From positions 1,860,001 to 1,924,000 of the forward strand of contig JASGKF010000001.1 in NCBI GenBank assembly GCA_047600765.1: a stretch of DNA of 64,000 nucleotides, in the 5' to 3' direction. The stretch is from Viridibacterium sp047600765. GTDB lineage: Bacteria; Pseudomonadota; Gammaproteobacteria; Burkholderiales; Rhodocyclaceae. The notes under the pieces are model-generated. The model saw nothing but the letters and a program-made list of their open reading frames with translations. It did not search any database and was not told where the DNA came from. Below are positions 16,595 to 25,395 of this stretch, one piece after another (the stretch's first letter is position 1; every line of letters starts with the position of its first letter). The position numbers were made by a program, and so were the translations under genes.

Positions 16595-17529
16595 ACATCG
16601 CCTTCATCGTCGACCCGCTGCACAAGCTCAAGGCTTACAAAGATTCATCGATTGCCATGATGCGCGCCGCCGCCGCCCGCGGCCATGCGGTGTTCGCCAT
16701 CCAGCGCGAAACGCTGAGCGCGCGCGATGGTGTGGTCAGCGCATGCGCCGTGCCGCTGACGGTGCGTGCCGACAACGCACACTGGTATGACGAAGGCCCA
16801 GCCGAGAAGCGCGCGCTGAACAGCTTCGACGCCGTGCTGATGCGCCAGGACCCGCCCTTCGACGCCGAGTACGTCGCGGCCACCTGGCTGCTGGAGCGCG
16901 CCGTGGCGCAGGGCGCGCGCGTCTATAACGATCCGCGTGCGATCCGCGACCACTCCGAGAAAGTCTCCATTCTCGAATTTCCGCAATTCACGCCGACCAC
17001 CCTCGTGGCGCGCGATGCCGACGACATCAATGCCTTCATCGATGAGCTCGGTGACGTGATCCTCAAGCCGCTCGACGGCATGGGCGGCAGCGGCATCTTC
17101 CGCATACGGCATGACGATCCCAATCGCAATGCCATCATCGAAACGCTCACCGGTGATGGCACACGCAGCATCATGGCGCAGCGCTACCTGCCGCAGATCG
17201 CGGAGGGCGACAAGCGCGTGCTGTTGATCGGCGGCGAAGTGATGGCGTATTGCCTCGCCCGCATCCCCAAGGCCGGCGAAACGCGTGGCAATCTCGCCGC
17301 TGGCGGCAGGGGCGTTGTGATGCCCGTCAGCGCCGCCGAGCGTGACATCGCAATGCAGCTCGCGCCGGTGCTGTGGGCGCGCGGCCTGCTTATCGTGGGG
17401 CTGGACATGATTGGTGGCCATCTCACCGAGATCAATGTCACCAGCCCCACCTGCATGGTCGAGATTGCGCAGGGCAGCAATCTGGATATTGCGGGTCGGG
17501 TGATCGACCTGCTTGCTGGCCGCGCCTGA
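16591..17529 (+). CDS. gshB: Glutathione synthetase
   Basis: GshB adds glycine to gamma-glutamylcysteine using ATP. The 312-residue protein shows the N-domain (IAFIVDPLHKLKAYKDSS), LMRQDPPFDAEY, the ATP-grasp segments VILKPLDGMGGSGIFRI and MAQRYLPQIAEGDKRVLLIGGE, and GLDMIGGHLTEINVTSPTC for metal and glycine binding. Length is typical. It is translationally coupled to gshA (ATGA overlap) and lies upstream of the PTS genes, a neighbourhood conserved in betaproteobacteria. Confidence 0.97.
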   Translation: MNIAFIVDPLHKLKAYKDSSIAMMRAAAARGHAVFAIQRETLSARDGVVSACAVPLTVRADNAHWYDEGPAEKRALNSFDAVLMRQDPPFDAEYVAATWLLERAVAQGARVYNDPRAIRDHSEKVSILEFPQFTPTTLVARDADDINAFIDELGDVILKPLDGMGGSGIFRIRHDDPNRNAIIETLTGDGTRSIMAQRYLPQIAEGDKRVLLIGGEVMAYCLARIPKAGETRGNLAAGGRGVVMPVSAAERDIAMQLAPVLWARGLLIVGLDMIGGHLTEINVTSPTCMVEIAQGSNLDIAGRVIDLLAGRA

Positions 17530-17553
17530 AAGTAGAAGATTTTCCGACACCTT

Positions 17554-17598
17554 CTGTCACGCTTTTTGACAGTTCAAACGGAAGTCACAATTCGTGAC
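17554..17598. promoter_or_regulatory. Tandem short palindromes downstream of gshB
   Basis: CTGTCA-N7-TGACAG (17554-17572) and GTCAC-N5-GTGAC (17584-17598) lie 25 bp after the gshB stop. The T-rich loop of the first and the lack of a U-tract after it make a terminator uncertain. They could equally be operator half-sites for the following gene, as both share the TGACA/GTGAC core. Low confidence. Confidence 0.3.
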
Positions 17599-17716
17599 AG
17601 TGGGCTGCACGTACGAAAGGGCAAATTGCCTTTGCATGCAAGATGGCTACGCATAATTCAGACAGGTGCAACGCGCTCAAACGCGTATGCCTTGTCCACT
17701 GCGAGCTTTCTTCAAA

Positions 17717-18493
17717 ATGCGTCACCCCGCCAGCAAACCTGTCAGCCCTGTCGAAATCGATGCCCTGCCGGCATTGATGCCGCGTACCGAGCGTTCGCGA
17801 GGCGTTCGCGTTCTCGGGCGCCTGACCGGCGACCGCCTCAGCTCCACGCACCGCTGGCTGCTGATGCTGCTCGGCATGGCCCTGTTGCTGACTGCACTGT
17901 CCCACCCTATTGAAAGGGTGCTGGGCGGCATGATCGCCAGCCGCATTCCGAACAGCTGGGTGTATTCCGGCTCGATCCAGTCCCTGCAACGCCTTGATGC
18001 CGCATCGCTGGCCCCCAGCCAGTTGCCCGAGGCCGTGCAGATGCAGATCCGCAGCCGTTTTGCCGCGCTGCGCATGCCGACCAGCAATGCCCCTCTCTAC
18101 GAACTGGTCTTCCGCCGCAGCGACCGCCTCGGCCCGATCAGCTTTGCCCTGGCCGGTGGCCAGATCGTGGTCACCGATGCTTTCGTCGCACAACACCCGT
18201 CTGAAGAAGACCTGATGAATGCGCTGACCCTGCAGCTGGGCCACCTGCAGCATCGCCACGCCCTGCGCGCCATTACCGATCATTCCTTGCTGAGCATGGT
18301 CCGCTACCTGGTCAGCGACGACGCCAGCAACGGCATCCGCCTGATCAGTCAGGAACAGCCCGTGCTGCAACACGACGAGCACTGTGTGGCCGAAGCGCGT
18401 TCGTTTGCCGAAGAGGTGATGCGCCTCAATCCCCCGCCCAATCTGGCCCTGGGCAACGCTGCGCATCAAGCTGGCGGCACGCTGAGTAACTGA
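17717..18493 (+). CDS. Degenerate M48-peptidase-like membrane protein
   Basis: A protein of 258 residues from the ATG at 17717; in-frame starts at 17666 (GTG) and 17687 (ATG) are alternatives and none has a clear ribosome-binding site. It has a cytoplasmic tail, one membrane helix (WLLMLLGMALLLTAL) and a periplasmic domain. The domain resembles the oligomerising Ste24/M48-type proteins up to the helix that normally carries HExxH, but reads LTLQLGHLQHRHALR: the first His and catalytic Glu are Leu and Gln. The chain then stops early. It is thus probably a non-catalytic relative. It sits between gshB and apbE in the glutathione-PTS neighbourhood. Confidence 0.7.
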   Translation: MRHPASKPVSPVEIDALPALMPRTERSRGVRVLGRLTGDRLSSTHRWLLMLLGMALLLTALSHPIERVLGGMIASRIPNSWVYSGSIQSLQRLDAASLAPSQLPEAVQMQIRSRFAALRMPTSNAPLYELVFRRSDRLGPISFALAGGQIVVTDAFVAQHPSEEDLMNALTLQLGHLQHRHALRAITDHSLLSMVRYLVSDDASNGIRLISQEQPVLQHDEHCVAEARSFAEEVMRLNPPPNLALGNAAHQAGGTLSN

Positions 18494-18541
18494 ACGACCG
18501 CCACCGCCTGCGGATTGCTGCGCTGCGGCTATCATGGCGGA

Positions 18542-19606
18542 ATGCCCACTCCGCCCCTCGCCCACCGTGTGTGCCGCGCCTTCCTGCCCGTGCTGGCAGG
18601 TCTGCTGTGTCTGGGCCTGTCAGCCTGCCAACGCAATCACCTGGTGCAACGCGAGGCCTTCGTCTTCGGCACACGCGTCGAATTGCTGAGCATTGGCAGC
18701 AACCCCGAAGCGAGCGCAAATGCCATGGCCGAGGTGCTGCGCGAGTTCGACCGCATCCACCGCAGCTACCACGCCTGGGAACCGTCCGATCTGACCCGGT
18801 TGGCCGACGTCTGCCGCGAAGGCAAGCCTTATCCCGTCTCCCCCGAGCTGGATGGGCTGCTGGCCAAGGCGCGCATGCTCAGCACCCGCAGCGAGGGGCT
18901 GTTCGATCCGGGCATCGGCGCCCTGGTCCGGCTGTGGGGCTTTCATACCGACACCTTCGTGCCGCGGCTGCCCGACGCCAACGAGCTGGCCCGCGTAGTC
19001 GCAGCAAAGCCGCGCATCGGCGACATCCAGGTCCGTGACGGCCAGGCGCAGTGCAGCAACGCGGCGGTGTCGCCCGACTTCGGCGGCTTTGCCAAGGGCT
19101 GGGCGCTCGACCGTGCGGCAGCCATCCTGCACGAGCGGGGCATTCACAACGCGCTGATCAACATTGGCGGCAACGTGATGGCGCTGGGCAAGAAGGGCGA
19201 CGTGCCCTGGCAGATCGGCATCCAGGACCCGCGCGGCGGCGGCGCCATTGCCAGCCTGGCCTTGCTGGACGGCGAAGCGGTCGGCACCTCCGGTGACTAC
19301 CAGCGCTACTTCGAGCTGGAAGGGCACCGCTACAGCCACCTCATCGACCCGCGCAGCGGCCGGCCCGCCGAAGACACGCACGCGGTCACCATCCTGATGC
19401 CGCCGGGACCGGACGCCGGCCTGCTGTCCGACGCCGACAGCAAGCCGATTTTCGTTGCCGGCAAGGATTGGCGACAACTTGCCGATAAGATGGGGGTACA
19501 GCACGTCCTGCGCGTCGACGCCGAAGGCCGCATTGCCGTCACGCGGGCCATGCTCGCGCGGCTGAACTTTCCCGGCGATCACAAGCCAGACGTGGTTGTA
19601 GATTGA
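18542..19606 (+). CDS. apbE: FAD:protein FMN transferase (ApbE lipoprotein)
   Basis: ApbE attaches FMN covalently to Thr of target flavoproteins such as RnfG/NqrC. The 354-residue protein has a lipobox (GLSAC), FGTRVELLSIG, FDRIHRSYHAWEPSDLTRL, SEGLFDPGIGALVRLWGF, DFGGFAKGWALDRAA, NALINIGGNVMALG (FAD/Mg site) and RYSHLIDPRSGRPAE. All match the ApbE family. The chosen ATG at 18542 places the signal peptide at the N-terminus. No flavinylation target lies nearby. Confidence 0.94.
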   Translation: MPTPPLAHRVCRAFLPVLAGLLCLGLSACQRNHLVQREAFVFGTRVELLSIGSNPEASANAMAEVLREFDRIHRSYHAWEPSDLTRLADVCREGKPYPVSPELDGLLAKARMLSTRSEGLFDPGIGALVRLWGFHTDTFVPRLPDANELARVVAAKPRIGDIQVRDGQAQCSNAAVSPDFGGFAKGWALDRAAAILHERGIHNALINIGGNVMALGKKGDVPWQIGIQDPRGGGAIASLALLDGEAVGTSGDYQRYFELEGHRYSHLIDPRSGRPAEDTHAVTILMPPGPDAGLLSDADSKPIFVAGKDWRQLADKMGVQHVLRVDAEGRIAVTRAMLARLNFPGDHKPDVVVD

Positions 19607-19630
19607 TTTCGCTCACCGGACAGACTGACC

Positions 19631-20026
19631 ATGATTGGCATACTCCTGATGGCACACGGAACACTGGGGGAGTCCCTCATCCAGTGCTGCTGCCACGTGC
19701 TCAACCGGCGCCCGGCGCAGATCGCGCAGCTGGGCGTGTCGGCACAGGACGATCCGCTGGACCTGTTGCCCACGGCCCGGCAGCTGTGCCACTCGGTGGA
19801 TTCCGGCGACGGCGTGGTGGTGCTGACCGACATTTACGGCGCCACGCCCTCCAACATCGCGATGAAGCTGATGCAGCCCGGTGCGGTCGAAATCATCGCC
19901 GGCGTGAACCTGCCCATGCTGCTTCGCATCTTGACCTACCGCGACAAGAACGATATTGAAACTGTCATCCAGAAAGCTGTCGCAGGGGGTTGCGACGGCG
20001 TGCTGCACATGAAGTCCAGGGAGTAG
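19631..20026 (+). CDS. PTS EIIA component, mannose family (regulatory)
   Basis: A 131-residue EIIA(Man)-type phosphocarrier. The phospho-acceptor is His9 in LLMAHGTLG; LTDIYGATPSNIA and NLPMLLRIL are family motifs. No EIIB/C permease genes accompany it, so together with HPr and EI it probably forms a regulatory chain rather than a sugar importer, as known for many beta- and alphaproteobacteria. It lies directly upstream of ptsH (6 bp gap). Confidence 0.93.
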   Translation: MIGILLMAHGTLGESLIQCCCHVLNRRPAQIAQLGVSAQDDPLDLLPTARQLCHSVDSGDGVVVLTDIYGATPSNIAMKLMQPGAVEIIAGVNLPMLLRILTYRDKNDIETVIQKAVAGGCDGVLHMKSRE

Positions 20027-20032
20027 TGAGCC

Positions 20033-20302
20033 ATGCCCAAAGCCGAAGCTGAAATCTCCAACCGTCTTGGCCTGCACGCCCGGCCGTCAGCCAAGCTGAC
20101 GCAGCTGGCCACGCAGTTCAGCAGCGAGATCTGGCTCGAACGTGCCGGCCGTCGCGTCAATGCCAAAAGCATCATGGGCGTGATGATGCTGGCCGCGGCC
20201 CAAGGCGCAAAACTGACCATCGAAGCCGAAGGCGACGATGCCGACGCAGCACTCACCGCCATTGTCGAACTGATAGGCAGCCGTTTCGGCGAGCGCGAAT
20301 AG
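20033..20302 (+). CDS. ptsH: Phosphocarrier protein HPr
   Basis: An 89-residue HPr. His15 in GLHARPSAK is phosphorylated by EI, and Ser46 in KSIMGVMML is the site for HPr kinase where present. It passes phosphate from EI to the neighbouring EIIA. Preceded by GGGAG and placed between the EIIA gene and ptsI. Confidence 0.95.
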   Translation: MPKAEAEISNRLGLHARPSAKLTQLATQFSSEIWLERAGRRVNAKSIMGVMMLAAAQGAKLTIEAEGDDADAALTAIVELIGSRFGERE

Positions 20303-20405
20303 TCCGCATAGCCAATTTGTTCCGGCTGTGCGATCCTGCGGGTCGTCGCGTCCTTGCGCGATGGCCCGAGTTTCTCCGGATTCCGCAGCATGCCTTTCGT
20401 CATTC

Positions 20406-22109
20406 ATGGTCTACCCGTTCTCGCAAGGCATCTCCATCGGCCACGCGCACTTGGTGTCGCATGCGCTGCTCGAGGTAAACCATTTCCTGATCGCGCCGCG
20501 GCACGTCGAAGCCGAAATTGCACGTCTCGATGACGCTGCCGCCAAGGTCCGTTTCGAACTGCGTGCCCTGCGCGAAACCTCTACCGCCGCGCAATCCGAA
20601 CTGACCGCCTTCGTCGACCTGCATACGCTGCTGCTCGATGACCCCATGCTGGTCGAATCCTCACGGCGTCTCGTGCGCGAGCGCCGCTGCAACGCCGAGT
20701 GGGCGCTGGTGCAGCAGATGGAGCAGATCGTCGACCAGTTCGAGGCCATTGAAGACGCCTACATGCGCGAGCGCAAGGCCGACGTGGTGCAGGTCGTCGA
20801 GCGTCTGCTCAAGGCCCTGCTGGGCCACCCGGGCTCGGTGCCGGGCAAGCAGCAAGATGGTCTGGGCACCATCGTCGTCGCGCACGATCTGTCGCCCGCC
20901 GACACCATCCACTTCAAGAACAACCAGATTGCGGGCTTCGTTACCGACGTCGGTGGCGCCACCTCGCACACCGCCATCGTCGCGCGCAGCCTCGGCATCC
21001 CCGCCGTGGTCGGTCTTCGCCACGTGCGTCATGTGGTACGCGAAGACGACATTGTCATCATCGACGGCGCGCGTGGCGTGGTCATCGTCGACCCGGACGA
21101 ACGCGTGCTCGAAGAGTACCGCCTGCGCCGCAGCGAGTACGAGCTCGAACGCTCCAAGCTCAAGCGCCTGCGCAGCACGCGTGCCGCCACGCTGGACGGC
21201 GAGATCGTCAACCTTCACGCCAACATCGAACTGCCGGCCGATGCTGCGCAGGTGCGTGATGTCGAAGCCGACGGCGTAGGCCTGTTCCGCACCGAGTTCC
21301 TGTTCATGAACCGCGACCAGCTGCCGGACGAGGAAGAACAGTTCGAAGCCTATCGCGCCGTGGCGAAAGCCATGGGCGGCAAGCCGGTGACCATCCGCAC
21401 GCTGGACATCGGCGCCGACAAGCAGCTCACCTCAGGCGGCCCGCGTACCGAGACCAACCCGGCGCTGGGCCTGCGCGCGATCCGCTACAGCCTTGCTGAG
21501 CCACAGATGTTCCTCACCCAGCTGCGGGCACTGTTGCGCGCGTCACACTACGGCAAGGTGCAGATCCTCGTGCCGATGCTCGCACATGCGCACGAAATCG
21601 ACGCCACGCTGACCGCGATTACGCTGGCCAAGGCCCAGCTGCGCGCCGAAAAGGTGAAGTTCGACGAGAACGTCGCCGTCGGCGGCATGATCGAGATCCC
21701 CGCCGCCGCGCTGTCGCTGGGCGTCTTCGTCAAACGCCTGCAGTTCCTGTCGATCGGCACCAACGACCTGATCCAGTACACGCTGGCCATCGACCGCACC
21801 GACGAAGCCGTCGCCCATCTCTACGACCCTCTGCACCCTGCCGTGCTGCGCCTCATCTCGATGACGATCCAGGCCGGCGCCAAGCATGGCCTGCCGGTGT
21901 CGGTGTGCGGTGAAATGGCGGGCGATTCGAGCTACACGCGACTGCTGCTGGGCATGGGCCTGCGCAGCTTCTCAATGCACCCGACGCAGATCCTCGAAGT
22001 GAAGCGCGAGATCCTGCGCGCCGACAGCCAGGAGCTTGCCGCCAAGGTCACGAAGCTGATGCGCCAGGACGAGCCCGAGCGCATCAACGAAGCGGTCGAC
22101 AAGCTCTAA
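20406..22109 (+). CDS. ptsI: PTS enzyme I (phosphoenolpyruvate-protein phosphotransferase)
   Basis: EI takes phosphate from PEP and gives it to HPr. The start MVYPFSQGISIGHA at 20406 gives 567 residues, the normal length; a 26-codon upstream extension is not EI-like. The phospho-His is residue 188 in GGATSHTAIVARSLGIPAVVG. PEP-binding motifs follow: DGVGLFRTEFLFM, and near the end GTNDLIQYTLAIDR with the catalytic Cys in VSVCGEMAGD. Its stop overlaps the convergent lipoprotein gene by 4 bp. Confidence 0.96.
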   Translation: MVYPFSQGISIGHAHLVSHALLEVNHFLIAPRHVEAEIARLDDAAAKVRFELRALRETSTAAQSELTAFVDLHTLLLDDPMLVESSRRLVRERRCNAEWALVQQMEQIVDQFEAIEDAYMRERKADVVQVVERLLKALLGHPGSVPGKQQDGLGTIVVAHDLSPADTIHFKNNQIAGFVTDVGGATSHTAIVARSLGIPAVVGLRHVRHVVREDDIVIIDGARGVVIVDPDERVLEEYRLRRSEYELERSKLKRLRSTRAATLDGEIVNLHANIELPADAAQVRDVEADGVGLFRTEFLFMNRDQLPDEEEQFEAYRAVAKAMGGKPVTIRTLDIGADKQLTSGGPRTETNPALGLRAIRYSLAEPQMFLTQLRALLRASHYGKVQILVPMLAHAHEIDATLTAITLAKAQLRAEKVKFDENVAVGGMIEIPAAALSLGVFVKRLQFLSIGTNDLIQYTLAIDRTDEAVAHLYDPLHPAVLRLISMTIQAGAKHGLPVSVCGEMAGDSSYTRLLLGMGLRSFSMHPTQILEVKREILRADSQELAAKVTKLMRQDEPERINEAVDKL

Positions 22110-22693
22110 AGCGCGCCGTCCTTGCGCGCGGCTTCCAGCGTCACCTTCATCAGCCCCTGCAGCTGCTTGTCGATCTCATCGGCCATGCTGCTGGCCTTGC
22201 CCGACCAGCGCAGCTTGCCGCTGCCGACCTGGGTAATGGCAGTGTCGGAGGTGTAGTTGTTCGACGGCGTCACGGCTGTCGTCGTGCCGGGGAAGGGGAA
22301 CTGGATACCGACCCCGCTGCCGAAGCCGCCGCGGCCTCCGCCCACGCCGAAGCCGAACGAAGGCCTTTGCTCGGCCACCACCACCGGGTTGAGACGGATG
22401 GTCGCGACGATCATCCATGGCGTGCCGGCCGCGCGCGCTGCGGCGAGCGCGCTGTCGAAGCTCTGCGAACCGGGCAATACCGGCTCAGCCCCCATCAGGC
22501 GCAGCTGTGCGGCCAGTTTGTCGAGGCAAATGCGTTGCAGCGTCTGCTCGGCCGCATCACAGGCAATGAAAACCTTGCTGCCAGGCGGCACTGGATCGGC
22601 CCGCTGAGCATCGCGCCACTGCGCATCCATGTGTGCCGTGGAACAAGCAGCAAGCAGGAGGACGGACAGGAGGGGCATCGGGTTCTTGCGCAT
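22106..22693 (-). CDS. Glycine-rich envelope lipoprotein, DUF4136-like
   Basis: A 195-residue protein with lipobox LLLAAC (Cys about 16), an N-terminal alpha/beta part (GSKVFIACDAAEQTLQRICLDKLAAQLRLMGAEPVL) and a glycine-rich middle (SFGFGVGGGRGGFGSGVG), then a C-terminal strand-rich end (GSGKLRWSGKASSMADEIDKQ). The pattern recalls DUF4136-type outer-membrane lipoproteins, but this is tentative. The start at 22693 puts the lipoprotein signal at the N-terminus. It is convergent with ptsI and divergent from glpD. Confidence 0.75.
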   Translation of the reverse strand: MRKNPMPLLSVLLLAACSTAHMDAQWRDAQRADPVPPGSKVFIACDAAEQTLQRICLDKLAAQLRLMGAEPVLPGSQSFDSALAAARAAGTPWMIVATIRLNPVVVAEQRPSFGFGVGGGRGGFGSGVGIQFPFPGTTTAVTPSNNYTSDTAITQVGSGKLRWSGKASSMADEIDKQLQGLMKVTLEAARKDGAL

Positions 22694-22820
22694 GCGGACT
22701 CCAATGGGCCAGTGATGTGCGGATTCTGCGCCGTGGTGTTGGCACTTGTCACCCATCGCAACTGCCACCCGTCGCATCGCCATGCTTTAATCCATAGACA
22801 AGACCAAGCGGAAAAACGCC

Positions 22821-24305
22821 ATGTCATCTGATGCTGTTGACTTCGATGTACTGGTTGTAGGAGGAGGTATCAACGGTGCTTGCATCGCGCGTGATGCTGC
22901 AGGCCGCGGCCTGCGCGTCGCCCTGGTCGAGCGTGACGACCTCGCCCGGCACACCTCCTCGGCCAGCACCAAGTTGATCCACGGCGGTCTGCGCTACCTC
23001 GAGAATTTCGAGTTCTCGCTGGTGCAAAAAGCGCTCGCTGAGCGCGAAGTCCTGCTGCGTGCTGCACCGCACATCACCTGGCCACTGCGCTTCGTGATGC
23101 CGCACAACGATGCCGTGCGCTCGCGCTGGCTGGTACGCGCCGGCCTGTTCCTCTACGACCATCTGGCGCGACGTGACCGCCTGCCCTCGTCGGAAGCCAT
23201 CGACCTGAGCCGCCACGTTGCAGGGCAGGCCCTGCAAGCAGGCTGGCGTCACGGCTTCGAGTATTCCGACGCCTGGGTCGATGACGCCCGCATGGTAGTG
23301 CTCAACGCCGTCGATGCGGCCGAACGTGGCGCACAGGTATTTACCCGCACATTCTGCGAACGCGCGGAGCGTCGCGATGGCTTGTGGCATGTCCAGCTGC
23401 AGGGGGCCCAAAGCACACGCGTAGTCACCGCACGGCTGTTGGTCAATGCCACGGGGCCTTGGGTCGCGAGCTTCCTCAGCGATCATGCAGGGCTGCGTTC
23501 TCGCCATCGTGTGCGACTCGTGCGCGGCAGCCACGTCGTCGTGCCGCGTTTGTTCGAGCACGACAAGGCCTACCTGCTGCAGAACGCAGATCGCCGCGTG
23601 GTCTTCGCGATCCCCTACGAGCATCACTACACCCTGATCGGCACCACCGAGGTGGCACAAGATGGCGATGCCGCGCAGGCGCGAATCGACGAAGCCGAGA
23701 CCGCTTACCTCTGCGAAACCGCCAGCCGCTTCTTCCGTCTGCCCGTCAGCCCCGCCGATGTGCGCTGGCACTACTCCGGCGTGCGCCCCCTGCTCGACGA
23801 CGAGCATGCCGCGCTGTCGCGCAACACTCGCGACTACCTGCTGGAGCTGGATAGCGGCGATGCTCCGCTGCTGTCCGTGTTCGGTGGCAAGATCACCACC
23901 TGCCGCAAGCTCGCCGAAGAAGCCGTGGACCGCATCGCGGATCTGCTGGAGCACGGCGCCCCGCGCTGGACGGCTGATGTACCCCTGCCGGGCGGCGACA
24001 TGCCGGATGCCGATTTCGCAGCTTTCGCGGCATCACTGCAGGCACGTCACGCCGACGTTGACGCAGCACAGTTGCTGCGCCTGGCACATGCCTATGGCAC
24101 ACGCGCCGAACGCATACTCGCCGGCAACCGCCAGCCCGTGCTGCCCGGCGTCAGCGAAGCGGAACTGCGTTACCTCTACGACACGGAATGGGCCCGCAGC
24201 GCCGAGGACATCCTCTGGCGACGCAGCAAGCTAGGCCTGCATCTGCCCGCAGAGGCCGCCGCCACACTCAACGACTGGCTTGCTCGCCAAACCAGGGCTA
24301 GCTGA
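22821..24305 (+). CDS. glpD: Glycerol-3-phosphate dehydrogenase (aerobic, FAD)
   Basis: GlpD oxidises glycerol 3-phosphate to dihydroxyacetone phosphate at the inner membrane, feeding electrons to quinone. The 494-residue protein has the FAD fold VVGGGINGACIARDAAGRG, TSSASTKLIHGGLRYLENFEF, MPHNDAVRSRWL, VRGSHVVVP, FAIPYEHHYTLIGTTE and SVFGGKITTCRKLAEEA, with the C-terminal helical domain. No glpF/K/R genes lie next to it. Confidence 0.96.
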   Translation: MSSDAVDFDVLVVGGGINGACIARDAAGRGLRVALVERDDLARHTSSASTKLIHGGLRYLENFEFSLVQKALAEREVLLRAAPHITWPLRFVMPHNDAVRSRWLVRAGLFLYDHLARRDRLPSSEAIDLSRHVAGQALQAGWRHGFEYSDAWVDDARMVVLNAVDAAERGAQVFTRTFCERAERRDGLWHVQLQGAQSTRVVTARLLVNATGPWVASFLSDHAGLRSRHRVRLVRGSHVVVPRLFEHDKAYLLQNADRRVVFAIPYEHHYTLIGTTEVAQDGDAAQARIDEAETAYLCETASRFFRLPVSPADVRWHYSGVRPLLDDEHAALSRNTRDYLLELDSGDAPLLSVFGGKITTCRKLAEEAVDRIADLLEHGAPRWTADVPLPGGDMPDADFAAFAASLQARHADVDAAQLLRLAHAYGTRAERILAGNRQPVLPGVSEAELRYLYDTEWARSAEDILWRRSKLGLHLPAEAAATLNDWLARQTRAS

Positions 24306-24374
24306 CCCCAGCGGGCTGTTGTTCATCCTTTCCCGATTTTTGCCGATTCTTTACCGACGCTCTCCCACTCCTCC

Positions 24375-24860
24375 ATGCGACCCAGTCTGCGCCTGCTCGT
24401 CTCACACCCCGCCCATTTCATCTCGCTGGGCCTGGGCAGCGGCCTCGCCCCCAAAGCGCCCGGCACCTTCGGCAGTCTTGCCGCCTGGGCGCTGTTCGCG
24501 CTGCTGCCCGTCACCACACCGGTGAGTTTCCTCGTCGGTGGCATCGTGCTGTCCTTTGCACTGGGTTGCTGGCTGATTCCCGTGACGAGTCGCGCGCTGG
24601 GGCAGGCCGATCCGGGCAGCATCGTGTGGGATGAGTTCGTCGCAGTGTGGCTGGTACTCGCTTTCACGCCCTGGACTTTTGCCTGGCAGGCCTTTGCCGT
24701 GATCACGTTCCGCGTTTTCGACATTGCCAAGCCCTGGCCTATCCGCTGGGCCGATGGACGATTCAAGAATGGTTTCGGTGTGATGTTCGATGACCTGCTG
24801 GCCGCAGGCTACACGCTGATCTGTGTCGCGCTGGCCCTGTACCTGGTGCCGATGGCATGA
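24375..24860 (+). CDS. pgpA: Phosphatidylglycerophosphatase A
   Basis: PgpA dephosphorylates PGP to phosphatidylglycerol. The 161-residue inner-membrane protein shows LGLGSGLAPKAPGTFGSLAAW, the acidic DPGSIVWDEFVAVW motif thought to bind Mg, FRVFDIAKPWPIRWADGRFKNGFGVMFDDLLAAGY, and hydrophobic helices between. It overlaps pncC by 4 bp. It commonly follows thiL in related genomes, but thiL is about 12 kb away here. Confidence 0.96.
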   Translation: MRPSLRLLVSHPAHFISLGLGSGLAPKAPGTFGSLAAWALFALLPVTTPVSFLVGGIVLSFALGCWLIPVTSRALGQADPGSIVWDEFVAVWLVLAFTPWTFAWQAFAVITFRVFDIAKPWPIRWADGRFKNGFGVMFDDLLAAGYTLICVALALYLVPMA

Positions 24861-25336
24861 GCGAAGCGCTGACAAAACTTGCCGTCGAGGTGGGCGCCTT
24901 CCTGCATGCACGGCACTGGACGCTGGCAACGGCCGAGTCCTGCACGGGCGGCCTGGTGGCCGCGGCGATCACCGAAGTAGCCGGCTCCAGCGGCTGGTTC
25001 GACAACGGCTTCGTGACCTATTCGAACGAGGCCAAGGTGCGCATGCTGGGCGTCTCGATCGAGACACTGGAGGACTACGGCGCGGTCAGCGAAACCACGG
25101 TGCGCGAAATGCTGGCCGGCGCCCTGTCACGATCCGGCGCCAGCGTGGCTGTCGCCTTGTCGGGCATCGCAGGCCCCACGGGCGGCACGCACGACAAGCC
25201 CGTCGGCACGGTGTGGATGGCCTGGGGCACGCCGACCGAGCAGCATGTGCACCACGCCGTCTTTCCCGGCAATCGCGCTGCGGTACGCGAAGCCGCTGCG
25301 CGCTTCGTGCTGGAAGCCATCCTGCAGCTCAAATGA
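24857..25336 (+). CDS. pncC: Nicotinamide-nucleotide amidohydrolase PncC (CinA C-terminal family)
   Basis: PncC deamidates NMN to nicotinate mononucleotide in NAD salvage. The 159-residue protein equals the CinA C-terminal domain alone: TAESCTGGLVAAAITEVAGSSGWFDNGFVTYSN (catalytic Ser/Lys region), YGAVSETTVREMLAGAL and SGIAGPTGGTHDKPVGTVWMAWG. Translationally coupled to pgpA; a strong hairpin terminator follows 13 bp after the stop. Confidence 0.95.
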   Translation: MSEALTKLAVEVGAFLHARHWTLATAESCTGGLVAAAITEVAGSSGWFDNGFVTYSNEAKVRMLGVSIETLEDYGAVSETTVREMLAGALSRSGASVAVALSGIAGPTGGTHDKPVGTVWMAWGTPTEQHVHHAVFPGNRAAVREAAARFVLEAILQLK

Positions 25337-25348
25337 GAAACCCCAAAT

Positions 25349-25376
25349 GAAAAACCCGGCGCAAGCCGGGTTTTTC
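25349..25376. terminator. Rho-independent terminator, bidirectional
   Basis: AAAAACCCGGC-GCAA-GCCGGGTTTTT: an 11-bp stem flanked by A and T runs lies between convergent pncC and the pectinesterase gene, so it can stop transcription from both sides. Confidence 0.93.
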
Positions 25377-25395
25377 ATCGGGTGATACCTCCGCC

